Both the position numbers and the translations under genes were made by a program. Positions 6,765-16,013 of a stretch of 33,513 bases of DNA are shown in pieces (within the stretch, counting starts at the first letter, position 1; each line of letters starts with the position of its first letter). This DNA is from an uncultured Collinsella sp. Lineage in GTDB: Bacteria > Actinomycetota > Coriobacteriia > Coriobacteriales > Coriobacteriaceae. The stretch covers positions 1 to 33,513 of the forward strand of contig CAJLVJ010000018.1 in assembly GCA_905210085.1 (NCBI GenBank). The letters are read 5' to 3'. Under the pieces are notes generated by a model. It worked only from the letters and a program-made list of their open reading frames with translations, searched no databases and was not told the DNA's origin.

Positions 6765-7436
6765 TTATGCCTCCTGTGCGGCCTCGTTGCCCAGCTTCTG
6801 CAGCAGCGCAACCTCGGCAGCGGGATCTTCGGACTTAAATACGGCAGAACCGGCCACGAGCACGTTGGCGCCGGCCTTAACGACCTCGGCGATGTTCTTG
6901 GAAGAGATGCCGCCGTCGACCTCGATCATGGGCGACACGCCGTGACGCTCGCACATGGCCTTGAGCTCGTGGATCTTTGCGATGGTGCCCGGGATAAAGC
7001 TCTGGCCGCCAAAGCCGGGGTTCACGCTCATCAGCAGCACCATATCGACGACGTCGATGATGCTCTCGAGCACGCACACGGGGGTTGCGGGGTTGAGCAC
7101 CACGCCAGCCTTGACGCCGCGCTGCTGCAGATGGGTGAGCGTGCGGTGCAGGTGCGTGGAAGCTTCGTAGTGCACGGTGATCATGTCGGCACCGGCGTCG
7201 GCATACCAATCGACTGTCTCGTCGGGGTTCGACACCATCAGGTGCGCGTCGACCGGTACATCGGTGGAGCGCTTGACGGCCTTAAGGATGTCAACGCCAA
7301 AGGTGAGGTTGCCGGTAAAGTGACCGTCCATAACGTCGAAGTGCACGTAGTCGGCAGCGGCGATCTTGTCGAGTTCGCCCTTGAGGTTGGCCATGTCGGC
7401 CGAAAGGACGGACGGAGCGATTTTGATGGAACCCAT
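6765..7436 (-). CDS. rpe: Ribulose-phosphate 3-epimerase
   Basis: This 223-residue TIM-barrel enzyme interconverts ribulose 5-phosphate and xylulose 5-phosphate in the pentose phosphate pathway. Family signatures are clear: KIAPSVLSADMANL, the metal-binding HFDVMDGHF, VDAHLMVSNP, LLMSVNPGFGGQSF, EVDGGIS and AGSAVF. Length is standard. It lies between gpsA and the cysteine desulfurase with gaps of 18 and 6 bases, so it is probably co-transcribed. Confidence 0.96.
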   Translation of the reverse strand: MGSIKIAPSVLSADMANLKGELDKIAAADYVHFDVMDGHFTGNLTFGVDILKAVKRSTDVPVDAHLMVSNPDETVDWYADAGADMITVHYEASTHLHRTLTHLQQRGVKAGVVLNPATPVCVLESIIDVVDMVLLMSVNPGFGGQSFIPGTIAKIHELKAMCERHGVSPMIEVDGGISSKNIAEVVKAGANVLVAGSAVFKSEDPAAEVALLQKLGNEAAQEA

Positions 7437-7454
7437 GGTAGTAGCCTTTCTGCG

Positions 7455-8462
7455 CTAGTCGGTGAGTCCGTAGAACTCTTGAGAGGGGACGCGGTCGGTA
7501 AGAATCTCGAGTGCCCTATCCAAAGTAACACCGTTGTAGAGCGTTTGCTCCACGGCAAAGGTGAGCGGAATGTCTACGCCCAGTGAACGGGCAAGTTCGC
7601 TGACGCTGCGGGCCGCGACGGCGCCCTCGACAACCATATGCGTGCGCGTCTGGTACTCGTCGAGCGAAACGCCGTGGGCAAACTCGTAGCCAAAGGTGCG
7701 GTTGCGCGAATGCTCCGAGGTACAGGTGGCAATGAGGTCTCCCATGCCGGCAAGTCCCATGCAGGTCATAGCTTGACCGCCGCGGGCGTGCACCAGACGG
7801 CTGATCTCGGCTAGGCCGCGCGTCATGATGAGGGCGAGCGTGTTGTCGCCCGCGCCGGTGCCGGCGGAGATGCCGCACACGATGGCGATGACATTTTTCA
7901 TGGCGCCGCAGACCTCGACACCGGTCATGTCCTGCGACAGGTAGATGCGGAAGGCCGTGGACAGGAGCAGGTCCTTAAAGGCCTCCCCTATCTGCGGATC
8001 TTCGCTGGCGATGACGGCGGCAGAAAGTCCGCCGCGGTAGATCTCCTCGGCATGGTTGGGGCCAGAGAGGGCCGCCACGCGCGCCTCGTTGCCGATCTCG
8101 CTGGCGATGACCTCGCTCATGAGCAGGCCGGACTCGGGCTCAATGCCCTTGGTGAGGCAAAGCACCGGGGTATCGGCGGCGATAAAGGGCGCGGCCTGGT
8201 GGCACACGCTGCGAAGGTGCGTCGAAGGAACGGCAAAGATGATGGCCTCGGCGCCGTCGAGCGCCTGCACGAGCTCGGTCGTGGCGACGACGTTGCCGGG
8301 CAGCTCGTAGCCCACAAGGTAGCGGGGGTTGCGATGCTCGCCGTTTATGCCGGCGGCCGTCTGCTCGCTATGGGCCCACATGGTCACGCGCTCGGCTCGC
8401 GCGGCGGCAAGGCCGGCGACGGCGGTTCCCCAGGAGCCGGAGCCAATCAGCGCAACATTCAT
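7455..8462 (-). CDS. gpsA: Glycerol-3-phosphate dehydrogenase [NAD(P)+]
   Basis: This 335-residue enzyme reduces dihydroxyacetone phosphate to sn-glycerol 3-phosphate, the backbone for phospholipids. The sequence shows the dinucleotide-binding GSGSWGTA, FAVPSTHLR, CLTKGIE, ALSGPNHAEE, the catalytic-lysine segment CGAMKNVIAI and GLAGMGDLIATC followed by SRNRTFG. It begins nine bases after plsY, which uses its product. The gpsA-plsY pairing with plsC a few genes upstream reconstructs the first steps of phosphatidic acid synthesis in one transcription unit. Confidence 0.96.
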   Translation of the reverse strand: MNVALIGSGSWGTAVAGLAAARAERVTMWAHSEQTAAGINGEHRNPRYLVGYELPGNVVATTELVQALDGAEAIIFAVPSTHLRSVCHQAAPFIAADTPVLCLTKGIEPESGLLMSEVIASEIGNEARVAALSGPNHAEEIYRGGLSAAVIASEDPQIGEAFKDLLLSTAFRIYLSQDMTGVEVCGAMKNVIAIVCGISAGTGAGDNTLALIMTRGLAEISRLVHARGGQAMTCMGLAGMGDLIATCTSEHSRNRTFGYEFAHGVSLDEYQTRTHMVVEGAVAARSVSELARSLGVDIPLTFAVEQTLYNGVTLDRALEILTDRVPSQEFYGLTD

Positions 8463-8471
8463 GACTCTCTC

Positions 8472-9155
8472 CTACTTATCGTCGGGCTCGGTGACGCGCT
8501 TGGTAAACGAGAGCTTGGACTCCTTACCGGCCATGAGCTTTTGGATATTCGAGCGATGGGCCCACACCACGGTGATGCCAATCATCGCCATGCAAAACTT
8601 GAGGCCCAGGCTGCTGTACGGAAAGACCGCGCAAGCAGCGATAGGAAGACCGATGGCAGCGGCAAGCGAGCCCACCGACACATACTTGGTGATGGCGACG
8701 GCCACGATAAACATGCCCAGCAGCGACAGGCCAATGGGCCAGTACCAGGCGAGGATTACGCCCAGACCAACCGCGATACCCTTGCCGCCGTGGAAGTTAA
8801 GGTAGGGCGAGAAGATGTGTCCCCACACGGCAGCCAGGCAAATGACGCCGAGCATCCAGTCGCCGGCGGCACCGGGAGCCATAATGCTCACGGGGAAGCC
8901 ATAGCCCACGCTCGCAATGAGTGGACGCGCGATAAGGACGCAGATGGCGCCCTTAAGGCAGTCGAGCAGCAGCGTGAGTGCGGCCACCTTGGGGCCGGCC
9001 ACGCGCAGTGCGTTGGTGGTGCCGATGTTGCCGGAGCCCGCCTTGCGAATGTCGGTGTGGTTGAACACGCGGCCCAGGATAAGGCCAAACGGAATCGCCC
9101 CGATAAAGAACGAGACCACGGCGCAGATGGCGGTCAGAAGAATCGGATTATGCAT
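8472..9155 (-). CDS. plsY: Acyl-phosphate:glycerol-3-phosphate acyltransferase
   Basis: This 227-residue membrane protein has about five hydrophobic helices. The conserved loops are FNHTDIRKAGSGNIGTTNAL near residue 35 and FHGGKGIAVGLG near 120. PlsY adds the first acyl chain to glycerol 3-phosphate from acyl-phosphate. It overlaps der by eight bases at its start and is followed closely by gpsA, which makes its acceptor. Confidence 0.95.
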   Translation of the reverse strand: MHNPILLTAICAVVSFFIGAIPFGLILGRVFNHTDIRKAGSGNIGTTNALRVAGPKVAALTLLLDCLKGAICVLIARPLIASVGYGFPVSIMAPGAAGDWMLGVICLAAVWGHIFSPYLNFHGGKGIAVGLGVILAWYWPIGLSLLGMFIVAVAITKYVSVGSLAAAIGLPIAACAVFPYSSLGLKFCMAMIGITVVWAHRSNIQKLMAGKESKLSFTKRVTEPDDK

Positions 9156-10482
9156 CCTTTTGCTCCTTCTTCCTAAAGAAGAGTCGAATGGGCGTGCCGG
9201 AAAAATCGAAGGTCGAGCGCATGCGGTTCTCGACGTAGCGCTGGTAGGTGTCGTTGACCAGGTCGCTGTGGTTGACGAAAAACGTGAACGTCGGCGGGTT
9301 GACGCCCGTCTGGGTCACGTAGTGCATGCGCAGGCGGCGCTTGCCGTCCACCACGGTATGACCGAACTCGCGCAGGTCGGTGAGGAATGTGTTAAGGCGC
9401 GAGGTGCTGATCTTTTGCGAACGCGTCTTCTCGGCGGCGTCGACCATGCCCCAGATCTTTTCGATGCTGCGGCCGGTCAAGGCCGAGATGCGCAGGTACT
9501 GGGCCCAGGGAGCCATGACGCCCAGACGGCGGTCGATGGTCTCCATGCAGGCCTCGCGCTTGCGGTCGTCGTCGAGCAGGTCCCACTTGTTGAGCAGCAC
9601 CACGATGGCGCAGCCGCGCTCGATGGCAAGGCCCATGACCTTTTGGTCCTGCTCGGTGACGCCCACGGAGGCATCGACGACGAGCAGCGCCACGTCGGCG
9701 CGGTCGATGGCGCGCAGGCCGCGGACCATGGAGTAGTACTCGATGTTCTCGTACACGGTGCTCTTCTTGCGAATGCCTGCGGTGTCGACCATGCGGTAGT
9801 GCTTGCCGTTGCGCTCCACGACGGTATCGATGGCGTCGCGCGTCGTGCCGGCAATGTTCGAGACGATGGAGCGGTCGGCACCCAGGATGCGGTTGAACAG
9901 CGAGGACTTACCGGCGTTGGGGCGGCCGATGATGGCGACGTTCAGCGCGTCGGGGAACTCATCGGCGACCTCGTCCTCTTCCTCCGGAAGCAGGGCAACG
10001 ATATCGTCGAGCAGGTCGCCCGTGCCATGGCCATGCAGAGCCGACAGCGGCGTGGGCTCACCGATGCCGAGCGAATAGAACTCCCAGATGCTGTCGTTCT
10101 CGCGATCGGGGTTGTCGAGCTTGTTCACCAACAAAAAGACCGGCTTGTCGCAGCGCTTGAGCATGCGGGCGACCGACTCGTCCTCTTCGGTGACACCGGT
10201 GCGGCCGTCGACCACAAACAGAATGACGGCGGCTTCCTCGGCGGCGGCGAGGGCCTGGTCGCGAATGGACGTGGCAAAGACGTCGTCGCTCTTGAGCGGC
10301 TCGATACCACCCGTGTCGACGATGGTGAACTCGCGACCGTTCCAATCGGCCGTATGATACGAGCGGTCGCGCGTGACACCGCGGGACTCGTGGACGATGG
10401 CGTCCGAGGTCTGGGCCAGGCGGTTAACGAGCGTGGACTTGCCCACGTTGGGGCGTCCGACGACGGCGACGATAGGTTTCAT
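9148..10482 (-). CDS. der: Ribosome-assembly GTPase Der (EngA)
   Basis: This protein of 444 residues has two tandem GTPase domains and a C-terminal KH-like domain. It acts in 50S ribosomal subunit maturation. The first G domain starts VAVVGRPNVGKST, with DTGGIEP and NKLD. The second starts VAIIGRPNAGKSS, with DTAGIRKK and NKWDL. The C-terminus ends with a basic tail (RLFFRKKEQKDA). The start is ATG 10482, preceded by AAAGGAGAGCAG; longer upstream frames lack family similarity. It lies ten bases after the DUF512 gene. Confidence 0.96.
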   Translation of the reverse strand: MKPIVAVVGRPNVGKSTLVNRLAQTSDAIVHESRGVTRDRSYHTADWNGREFTIVDTGGIEPLKSDDVFATSIRDQALAAAEEAAVILFVVDGRTGVTEEDESVARMLKRCDKPVFLLVNKLDNPDRENDSIWEFYSLGIGEPTPLSALHGHGTGDLLDDIVALLPEEEDEVADEFPDALNVAIIGRPNAGKSSLFNRILGADRSIVSNIAGTTRDAIDTVVERNGKHYRMVDTAGIRKKSTVYENIEYYSMVRGLRAIDRADVALLVVDASVGVTEQDQKVMGLAIERGCAIVVLLNKWDLLDDDRKREACMETIDRRLGVMAPWAQYLRISALTGRSIEKIWGMVDAAEKTRSQKISTSRLNTFLTDLREFGHTVVDGKRRLRMHYVTQTGVNPPTFTFFVNHSDLVNDTYQRYVENRMRSTFDFSGTPIRLFFRKKEQKDA

Positions 10483-10492
10483 CTGCTCTCCT

Positions 10493-11935
10493 TTAATGGG
10501 TGGGGTCAGTGGAATTAGTAGAGTCGGCAGGCACAATGCCAAGGATGTGCTCCAGGGTATCGAGCAGCTCATGCGGCATGGTCGACACCACATGAACCTC
10601 GGCGCCGCGACTGGTAAGGCTTGCGAGTAAATCGTCACGATGATACTCGTCAAGCGTCATGCCGTCAGCGTTGAACATGAGCTTAGGCACAAAGAGCATA
10701 ACCCCCGACAGGTCTTGCGGCAGCTGCTCAAGGATATCGCTCGCGACGATGAGGCCGGTCACGTCCACGTTACCGCCAAAGTAGCGGTTCTTGATGGCCG
10801 TGACGGTGCCGGAAAGGCCCTGCGGAGACTCCACGAAGCGGGCGACGGTATCGCGTGCGCTGGCGCCCGAAAGACATACCAGGCGCTGGTCGCGGGCGGT
10901 AATGGCCTTTCGAACGCGGGCAAGGCGCTCGGCGTCGGTGGCAAGCACGTCGTCGGTCTCGTCCAGATACGAGCGGATCATGCCGATGCCATCGTAGTAC
11001 TGCGGATAGCCGTCGTAAAAGTCTGCCTCGGGCGGCTCGATGCCGGCGTCCAGATAGAACTCGTCACTCATCTGAAACGTGTGGCGGCCAAAGCGCTCGT
11101 ACGCGCGGTCCTGATAGGGACGGATCATAGCAATGGTCTCGCGCGCAAGCTCAGGTTTGTCGCTGTAGGACCAGCTAAAGCGGTTCTGGTGCTTGGTAAA
11201 ACCGAGCGGCACAATGCCCAAGCTCGTGATCTGCTCGTGCTCCTCGCAAAAGCGCAGGGTCTTTTCCAGCTCCTCGCCGTCGTTCATGCCGGGGCACAAA
11301 ACGATCTGCGCGTGAATCTCGATGCCGGCGGCCATGATGGTCTCGAGCACGTCCATGCCGCGCTGGGCGTTGCGGCCCATCATGCGGCGGCGAACATCGG
11401 GGCTCACGGCATGGACCGACACGTTCATCGGACTAATGTTGCGATTGATAACGTTTTGCACGTCCTCGTCGGAAAGGTTCGTGAGCGTGACAAAGTTGCC
11501 CTGCAAAAAGCTCAGGCGGTAATCGTCGTCGCGGATGTAGAGCGTGGAGCGACCGCCCTTGGGCAACATGGTCATAAAGCAGAACACGCAGGCGTTGACG
11601 CAGATACGCATGCCGTCAAAGATGGGGCCATCGAACTCCAGGCCCCAGTCCTCGCCGGGAAAGCGGTCAAGCTCAACGGGGGTGACGGTGCCGTCGCGCG
11701 GGTCGAGAACCTCAAGTTCGACGGTGTCGTCGTCTGCTTCCCAAAGCCAAACGATCATGTCGGTGAGTTGCTCGCCGTTGACCGTAAGCACGCGCATGCC
11801 CGGCTCGATACCCACATCCCATGCGGGCGATTCGGGACGCACGTTCTTTACGAGCGCGCCTTCACCCGGCTCGGGGTCGCGGCTGCGCCCGTAATCGGCC
11901 ACCTCGGCGGCGTATGCGGGTACGGTCTGGTCCAT
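10493..11935 (-). CDS. DUF512-family protein: PDZ-like plus radical-SAM-like Fe-S protein
   Basis: This protein of about 480 residues has a PDZ-like N-terminus (about 20-80, VKNVRPESPAWDVGIEPGM). A cysteine cluster CVNACVFCF (CxxxCxxC) follows and fits a radical-SAM [4Fe-4S] site. Next come family blocks LPKGGRSTLYIRDDDYRLSF, NFVTLTNL and SVHAVSPDVRRRMMG, then a C-terminal DUF512 region with SGASARDT and GGNVDVTGLIV. The family is widespread in Firmicutes and Actinobacteria and often adjacent to der; its reaction is unknown. ATG 11935 is used (MDQTVPAY). It lies two bases after the ispH stop, with AAGGAGC inside the ispH end as a slightly distant ribosome site. Confidence 0.88.
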   Translation of the reverse strand: MDQTVPAYAAEVADYGRSRDPEPGEGALVKNVRPESPAWDVGIEPGMRVLTVNGEQLTDMIVWLWEADDDTVELEVLDPRDGTVTPVELDRFPGEDWGLEFDGPIFDGMRICVNACVFCFMTMLPKGGRSTLYIRDDDYRLSFLQGNFVTLTNLSDEDVQNVINRNISPMNVSVHAVSPDVRRRMMGRNAQRGMDVLETIMAAGIEIHAQIVLCPGMNDGEELEKTLRFCEEHEQITSLGIVPLGFTKHQNRFSWSYSDKPELARETIAMIRPYQDRAYERFGRHTFQMSDEFYLDAGIEPPEADFYDGYPQYYDGIGMIRSYLDETDDVLATDAERLARVRKAITARDQRLVCLSGASARDTVARFVESPQGLSGTVTAIKNRYFGGNVDVTGLIVASDILEQLPQDLSGVMLFVPKLMFNADGMTLDEYHRDDLLASLTSRGAEVHVVSTMPHELLDTLEHILGIVPADSTNSTDPTH

Positions 11936-11937
11936 GA

Positions 11938-12834
11938 TTAGCGGCAAAGCTCCTTGATGCGCGCAACGGCGCGTTCGATGTGTTCTTGCGGGGTTGAGGC
12001 TCCGGCGGTGATACCGATGTGGCGCGCGTTGGCAAACCATGCGGCCTCAAGCTCGGAAGCTTCCTCGATGTGATGCGTGTGCTCGCAGGCGTCGGCACAA
12101 ATCTGCGCCAGGCGGCGCGTGTTGCCCGAATTCTTGCCGCCCACGACGACCATGCAATCACAGCGGTTGGCAAGCGACGCGGCTGCCTGCTGCCGTTCGC
12201 TCGTGGCGGCGCAGATGGTGTTGATCACGCGCAGTTCCTGCACGCGCGGGGTGATGGAGGCCACAACCTCGGCCAGGTTCTGCGCGGTTTGGGTGGTCTG
12301 CACAACCAGGCCCACCTTGCCCTTGAGCGGCAGCGCGTCCGCATCGGCGGCGCAGCTCACGACTAGAGCGTCATCCCCGGCGTGGCCCAGAATGCCCTCG
12401 ACCTCGGGGTGGCCCGGTTCGCCCACGACGATCACGCGGTAGCCCTCGCGCACCAGGCGCTCGGCCGCCACATGGACCTTCTTGACGTAGGGGCAGGTGG
12501 CGTCGACCACGGTAAGGCCGCGCTCACGAGCGGCGTCGATGACCTGCGGCACCACACCGTGGGCGCGGATAATCACGGTGCCCGATGCGGCGTCGTCCAA
12601 GGTGTCGGCCAGACCAATGCCGGCCTCGGCAAGCTCGCGTACCACAATGGGGTTATGGATGAGCGGGCCCAGGGTGTGGACCTGAGTGCTCTCCCCTGCC
12701 TGCGGCGCGGCGGCCAGCGCCATGTCGAGCGCGCGCTGTACGCCGTAGCAGGTGCCGGCGTGGGCGGCGATCTCGATGGTGGGGACGACCTCCTCAGCGG
12801 CGGCCGCTGCAGTGTTCATGACTTCCTCACCCAT
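11938..12834 (-). CDS. ispH: 4-Hydroxy-3-methylbut-2-enyl diphosphate reductase
   Basis: This 298-residue Fe-S enzyme performs the last step of the MEP isoprenoid pathway, giving IPP and DMAPP. The three cluster cysteines are visible in AGTCYGVQRA, DATCPYVKKVH and NTICAATSERQ. Substrate-site motifs TLGPLIHNP, IIRAHGV, GEPGHPEVEG, TTQTAQN and GITAGASTPQE are also present. A short Ala-rich leader precedes the core; ATG 12834 or the second Met five codons later are both possible. It sits between plsC and the DUF512 gene with two-base gaps. It is not fused to ribosomal protein S1, unlike some Firmicutes forms. Confidence 0.95.
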   Translation of the reverse strand: MGEEVMNTAAAAAEEVVPTIEIAAHAGTCYGVQRALDMALAAAPQAGESTQVHTLGPLIHNPIVVRELAEAGIGLADTLDDAASGTVIIRAHGVVPQVIDAARERGLTVVDATCPYVKKVHVAAERLVREGYRVIVVGEPGHPEVEGILGHAGDDALVVSCAADADALPLKGKVGLVVQTTQTAQNLAEVVASITPRVQELRVINTICAATSERQQAAASLANRCDCMVVVGGKNSGNTRRLAQICADACEHTHHIEEASELEAAWFANARHIGITAGASTPQEHIERAVARIKELCR

Positions 12835-12836
12835 GG

Positions 12837-13565
12837 CTAGAACCTACCCGGATGCTCGGCGCACAGATCGTCGCGCATGTCGTAGACGCGGTTCATGGCC
12901 TCTGACTCAAACCATGCCAGGCGCTCCTTACGCTTGAGCTCGGCCGGAGCGTCGGATAGCGAGATGGCCTTGCCGGCGCGGATCCAGCACTTTTTGGGGC
13001 GCATGAGCTTTTTGCCCTTAGGCGTAATGTCGGACCAGCCACAAATGGCGAGTGGGTTGACGGGCGCCTTGCCCATCTGGGCGATGAGCGCAAAGCCGCC
13101 GTGGACCTCGGGCTTGATCTCGCGCGAGCGGATGCGCGTGCCCTCGGGGAAGATCAGGACGTCCTCGCCGCGCTGCAGTGCATGCTGGGCGGCACGCAGA
13201 CACTTCATGTCGGCGGTGCCGCGCTCGACGGGAATGCCACCCACGCGGCTAAAGGCCCAGCGCACAATCTTGGTCTTGGCAAACTCGGACTTAAAGATGG
13301 GGCGGATGCGGCGGCCGCCAAAGAACAGCGCCGTCTCCACGGCCAAGAGTTCGGCCATCGAGGTGTGGTTGCAGATGACCACGCTGCCGCGGCCTTCCTG
13401 GCGCTCAAACAGCAGGTCGGCATCCTCGACCTTCCAGCGCCACATAAGCTTGGAGAAGACCCACAGGATGCCCATGACCACGACGACGGTGCCGCGGATG
13501 AGCGCCGGGAACTCGGCGTAGGGGGCGTTGTAATAATCCTCGGGCGTCTGCTTAAACAGGCGCAT
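12837..13565 (-). CDS. plsC: 1-Acyl-sn-glycerol-3-phosphate acyltransferase family protein, HX4E variant
   Basis: This 242-residue membrane-associated acyltransferase would make phosphatidic acid from lysophosphatidic acid. A hydrophobic segment (ALIRGTVVVVMGILWVF) precedes the catalytic block. Motif I reads NHTSMAE, so the usual HX4D is HX4E here. Motif II is VGGIPVERG and motif III IFPEGTRIRS, followed by VNPLAICGWSD. The Asp-to-Glu change could alter activity or substrate choice but keeps a carboxylate. It lies directly between cmk and ispH with gaps of two or three bases. Confidence 0.9.
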   Translation of the reverse strand: MRLFKQTPEDYYNAPYAEFPALIRGTVVVVMGILWVFSKLMWRWKVEDADLLFERQEGRGSVVICNHTSMAELLAVETALFFGGRRIRPIFKSEFAKTKIVRWAFSRVGGIPVERGTADMKCLRAAQHALQRGEDVLIFPEGTRIRSREIKPEVHGGFALIAQMGKAPVNPLAICGWSDITPKGKKLMRPKKCWIRAGKAISLSDAPAELKRKERLAWFESEAMNRVYDMRDDLCAEHPGRF

Positions 13566-13568
13566 GGG

Positions 13569-14255
13569 CTACCTCCTTTGGTTGATGAGGTCCTCGATAA
13601 TGCGGACGACCTCATCGATGGTGTGGGCGGTGGAGTCGACGTGCACGGCGTCCTCGGCGGGCACGAGCGGCGCGACCTCGCGGCTGCTGTCGAGTTTGTC
13701 GCGCTGTTTGAGGGCGTCGAGGGTCTCGTCGACCTCGGCCTCGAGTTGCTCTGCGCTGAGCGGCTGGGCGTCGTTTTGGTGGCGCTGCAGCACGCGGCGA
13801 CGGGCGCGCTCACGAGGGTCGGCGGTCAGGAACACCTTGACCTGCGCGTTGGGGAACACGACGGTGCCGATGTCGCGACCCTCGGCCACGATATCGCGGT
13901 CCTCGGCGGCGCGGCGCTGATGGATGAGCATGGCGGCGCGTACGCCCGGGTAGGCCGAGACCTTGGAGACGTTGGCGTCCACCTGCGGGGTACGGATGGC
14001 AGCCGATGCGTCCGCACCGTCGATGGTCAGGCGCGTGTCCTCGCCGGTGCCGTTGGTAAAGCGAATCTCAATCTGCTCGGCGAGGGCGTCGATGGCCGCC
14101 TCGTCGTCCAGATCGATGCCGCGGTCGAGCGCGGCGAAGGTGACGGCGCGATACATGGCGCCTGTGTCGAGCTTGTTAAAGCCCAGCTGGCGGGCAATCT
14201 CCTTGGCGATGGTGGACTTGCCGGAACCGGCGGGGCCGTCGATGGCGACGATCAT
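13569..14255 (-). CDS. cmk: Cytidylate kinase
   Basis: This 228-residue kinase phosphorylates CMP/dCMP. It starts MIVAIDGPAGSGKST (P-loop) and continues with LDTGAMYRAVTF, the nucleotide-binding EGRDIGTVVFPNA and the lid ADPRERARRR. Length is standard. It is followed three bases later by plsC, and it lies downstream of the pseudouridine synthase, a common bacterial arrangement. Confidence 0.96.
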   Translation of the reverse strand: MIVAIDGPAGSGKSTIAKEIARQLGFNKLDTGAMYRAVTFAALDRGIDLDDEAAIDALAEQIEIRFTNGTGEDTRLTIDGADASAAIRTPQVDANVSKVSAYPGVRAAMLIHQRRAAEDRDIVAEGRDIGTVVFPNAQVKVFLTADPRERARRRVLQRHQNDAQPLSAEQLEAEVDETLDALKQRDKLDSSREVAPLVPAEDAVHVDSTAHTIDEVVRIIEDLINQRR

Positions 14256-14321
14256 GCAATGCTTCCTTTCGGTGGTTGACGTGCTGGTATGGGATGCGGA
14301 CGCTGCTTGCTGGCGGACTGG

Positions 14322-15287
14322 CTAGCCCGTGTAGCGTTCGCGGTAGGTGTTGCGCTTGGGCGCGGAGCCGTGGCTGCCGTGGTGGCGAGTGCGGCTGGCG
14401 GTGTTAGTCGCGGATGCGGTAGCGCGCTTGGAGCTGGCCTGCTTGGGCGGGATGCCGCCGGCCTTGAGGATCTTCACCTCGCGGTCGGTGAGCTCGCGCC
14501 ACGAGCCCTTGGCCACGCCCTCGAGCTCAAGGCCGGCAAAGTTGCAGCGATGCAGACGGATTACCGGATGGTGGATCTTGCTCAACATGCGCTTGACCTG
14601 GTTCTTTCGGCCCTCACGGATGATGATCTCCACGGCAGTGGTGCCGGGCTTGACGCCTTGCGGGGCCACCGCCTCGGCCTCGCGCGCGTTAATGACGCGG
14701 CAGATTGCCGGCTGGCACAGGCCGTCGTCGAGCTCGATGCCGCGACGGAGTGGTTCCAAGTCGCGATCGGTCAGGTGGCCATCCACCAGCGCCTGATAGG
14801 TCTTGTAGACGTGCTTGCTGGGATGCAGCAGATCCTGCGACAGGTCGCCGTCGGTGGTAAAGAGCAAGAGGCCCGTGGTGTCGCGGTCCAGACGACCCAC
14901 CGGGAAGAGCCCCGGAAAGCGGTCGCGGGGAACCAGGTCGGCCACGCAAGGGCGCTCCTGCGGGTCGCTCATGGTGGTGAGGTAGCCGGTTGGCTTGTAG
15001 AGCATCAGGTACACGGCGCCCTGGTTGAGCTTGACGGGCATGCCGTCGACCTCGATATGGTCGCGATCGACATCGACCTTTGTGCCCAGTTCGGTCGCGA
15101 CCTGGCCGTTGACGGTCACGCGGCCGGCGGTCATCAGGTCCTCCGAGCCGCGGCGGCTCGCCACGCCCGCGCGCGCCAAAAAGCGCTGCAGGCGCATGGT
15201 GTGCGGGTAGACGGACTGGGCGCCGGTCGCGCGCACGCCCGTGTCGCCGGCGGTGTGCGTCTCCCCTGCTTCGTTAGTCCTCGTCAT
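14322..15287 (-). CDS. rluB: rRNA pseudouridine synthase, RsuA/RluB family
   Basis: This protein of about 321 residues has an N-terminal S4 RNA-binding domain (MRLQRFLARAGVASRRGSED, about 31-85) and a RsuA-type catalytic domain. The catalytic aspartate lies in GRLDRDTTGLLLFT; LMLYKPTGYLTTM and EGRKNQVKRMLSKI are further family motifs. The C-terminal 40 residues are a basic Ser/Thr/Arg-rich tail. The start at ATG 15287 overlaps the last codons of scpB and is preceded by GGAGG. The partnership with scpAB and cmk supports RluB (23S rRNA) rather than RsuA, but the exact target uridine is inferred. Confidence 0.9.
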   Translation of the reverse strand: MTRTNEAGETHTAGDTGVRATGAQSVYPHTMRLQRFLARAGVASRRGSEDLMTAGRVTVNGQVATELGTKVDVDRDHIEVDGMPVKLNQGAVYLMLYKPTGYLTTMSDPQERPCVADLVPRDRFPGLFPVGRLDRDTTGLLLFTTDGDLSQDLLHPSKHVYKTYQALVDGHLTDRDLEPLRRGIELDDGLCQPAICRVINAREAEAVAPQGVKPGTTAVEIIIREGRKNQVKRMLSKIHHPVIRLHRCNFAGLELEGVAKGSWRELTDREVKILKAGGIPPKQASSKRATASATNTASRTRHHGSHGSAPKRNTYRERYTG

Positions 15288-16002
15288 GCATGTCCTCCGA
15301 GGTATCGTCGACAACCAGGGTATCCTCGTCCTCGACTGCCTCAACATCTTCAACATCGATATCGATCAATTCGCGCTCTTCGTCCAGGTCTTCGGCCTGT
15401 TCCTCGAGCGTGGACTGAATGCTGCGGCCGCTCAGGCGCTCGCGGATAAACTGGCGCGACTGCTCGTCGGGGGCAAACTGCTCCAGATCGGGCAGGTCGC
15501 GAGTGGAGCGCAGACCGAACTTTTCCAAGAAGGCGTTGGTCGTGCCGTAGATGATGGCCTGACCGCGCTGGGGGTCGCGGCCGAGCTCGCGTACCAGGCC
15601 CTTGTCCACGAGCGACGCGATGACGCCGTCGGAGTTGACGCCGCGGATGCCCTTGACCACCTCACGCGTGACGGGCTGGTGATAGGCGATCACGGCCAGG
15701 GTCTCGAGCGCCGCCTGCGACAGTTTTTGCGTGTCCCAGCTCAGCACGTATGCCTCGACCACGTCGTGATAGGCGGGATGCGTAAACAGTCGCCAGCCAC
15801 CGGCGACCTCGCGCAGCTGAAAGCCGCGATTGGCCTCCTCGTACTCAACTTTGAGCTCGGCCAAAAGCGACGCGCACTCGCCCGGGGCGATATCCAGCGC
15901 ACCTGCCAGCGCGGGCGCGCTGACGGGGTCGCTCGACACCAGCAGCAGCGCCTCGAGGGCTCCTATGAGGCTGTTTGCCTCTAGCGTAGAAAAGCTTGAC
16001 AT
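15274..16002 (-). CDS. scpB: Segregation and condensation protein B
   Basis: This 242-residue protein has the paired winged-helix architecture of ScpB, the kite subunit of the SMC-ScpAB condensin. Motifs are ALEALLLVSSDPVS, AALETLAVIAYHQPVTR, GIRGVNSDGVIASLVDKGLV and YGTTNAFLEKFGL. The last ~50 residues are highly acidic (DLDEERELIDIDVEDVEAV...), longer than the minimal family core. It starts 11 bases after scpA and overlaps the pseudouridine synthase gene. Confidence 0.95.
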   Translation of the reverse strand: MSSFSTLEANSLIGALEALLLVSSDPVSAPALAGALDIAPGECASLLAELKVEYEEANRGFQLREVAGGWRLFTHPAYHDVVEAYVLSWDTQKLSQAALETLAVIAYHQPVTREVVKGIRGVNSDGVIASLVDKGLVRELGRDPQRGQAIIYGTTNAFLEKFGLRSTRDLPDLEQFAPDEQSRQFIRERLSGRSIQSTLEEQAEDLDEERELIDIDVEDVEAVEDEDTLVVDDTSEDMHDED

Positions 16003-16013
16003 GGTTGCCGCTC

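Noticed and set aside
10483..10653. 57-residue N-terminal extension of Der
   Set aside because: It lies in the end of the DUF512 gene in another frame; a strong ribosome site precedes ATG 10482, where family similarity begins.
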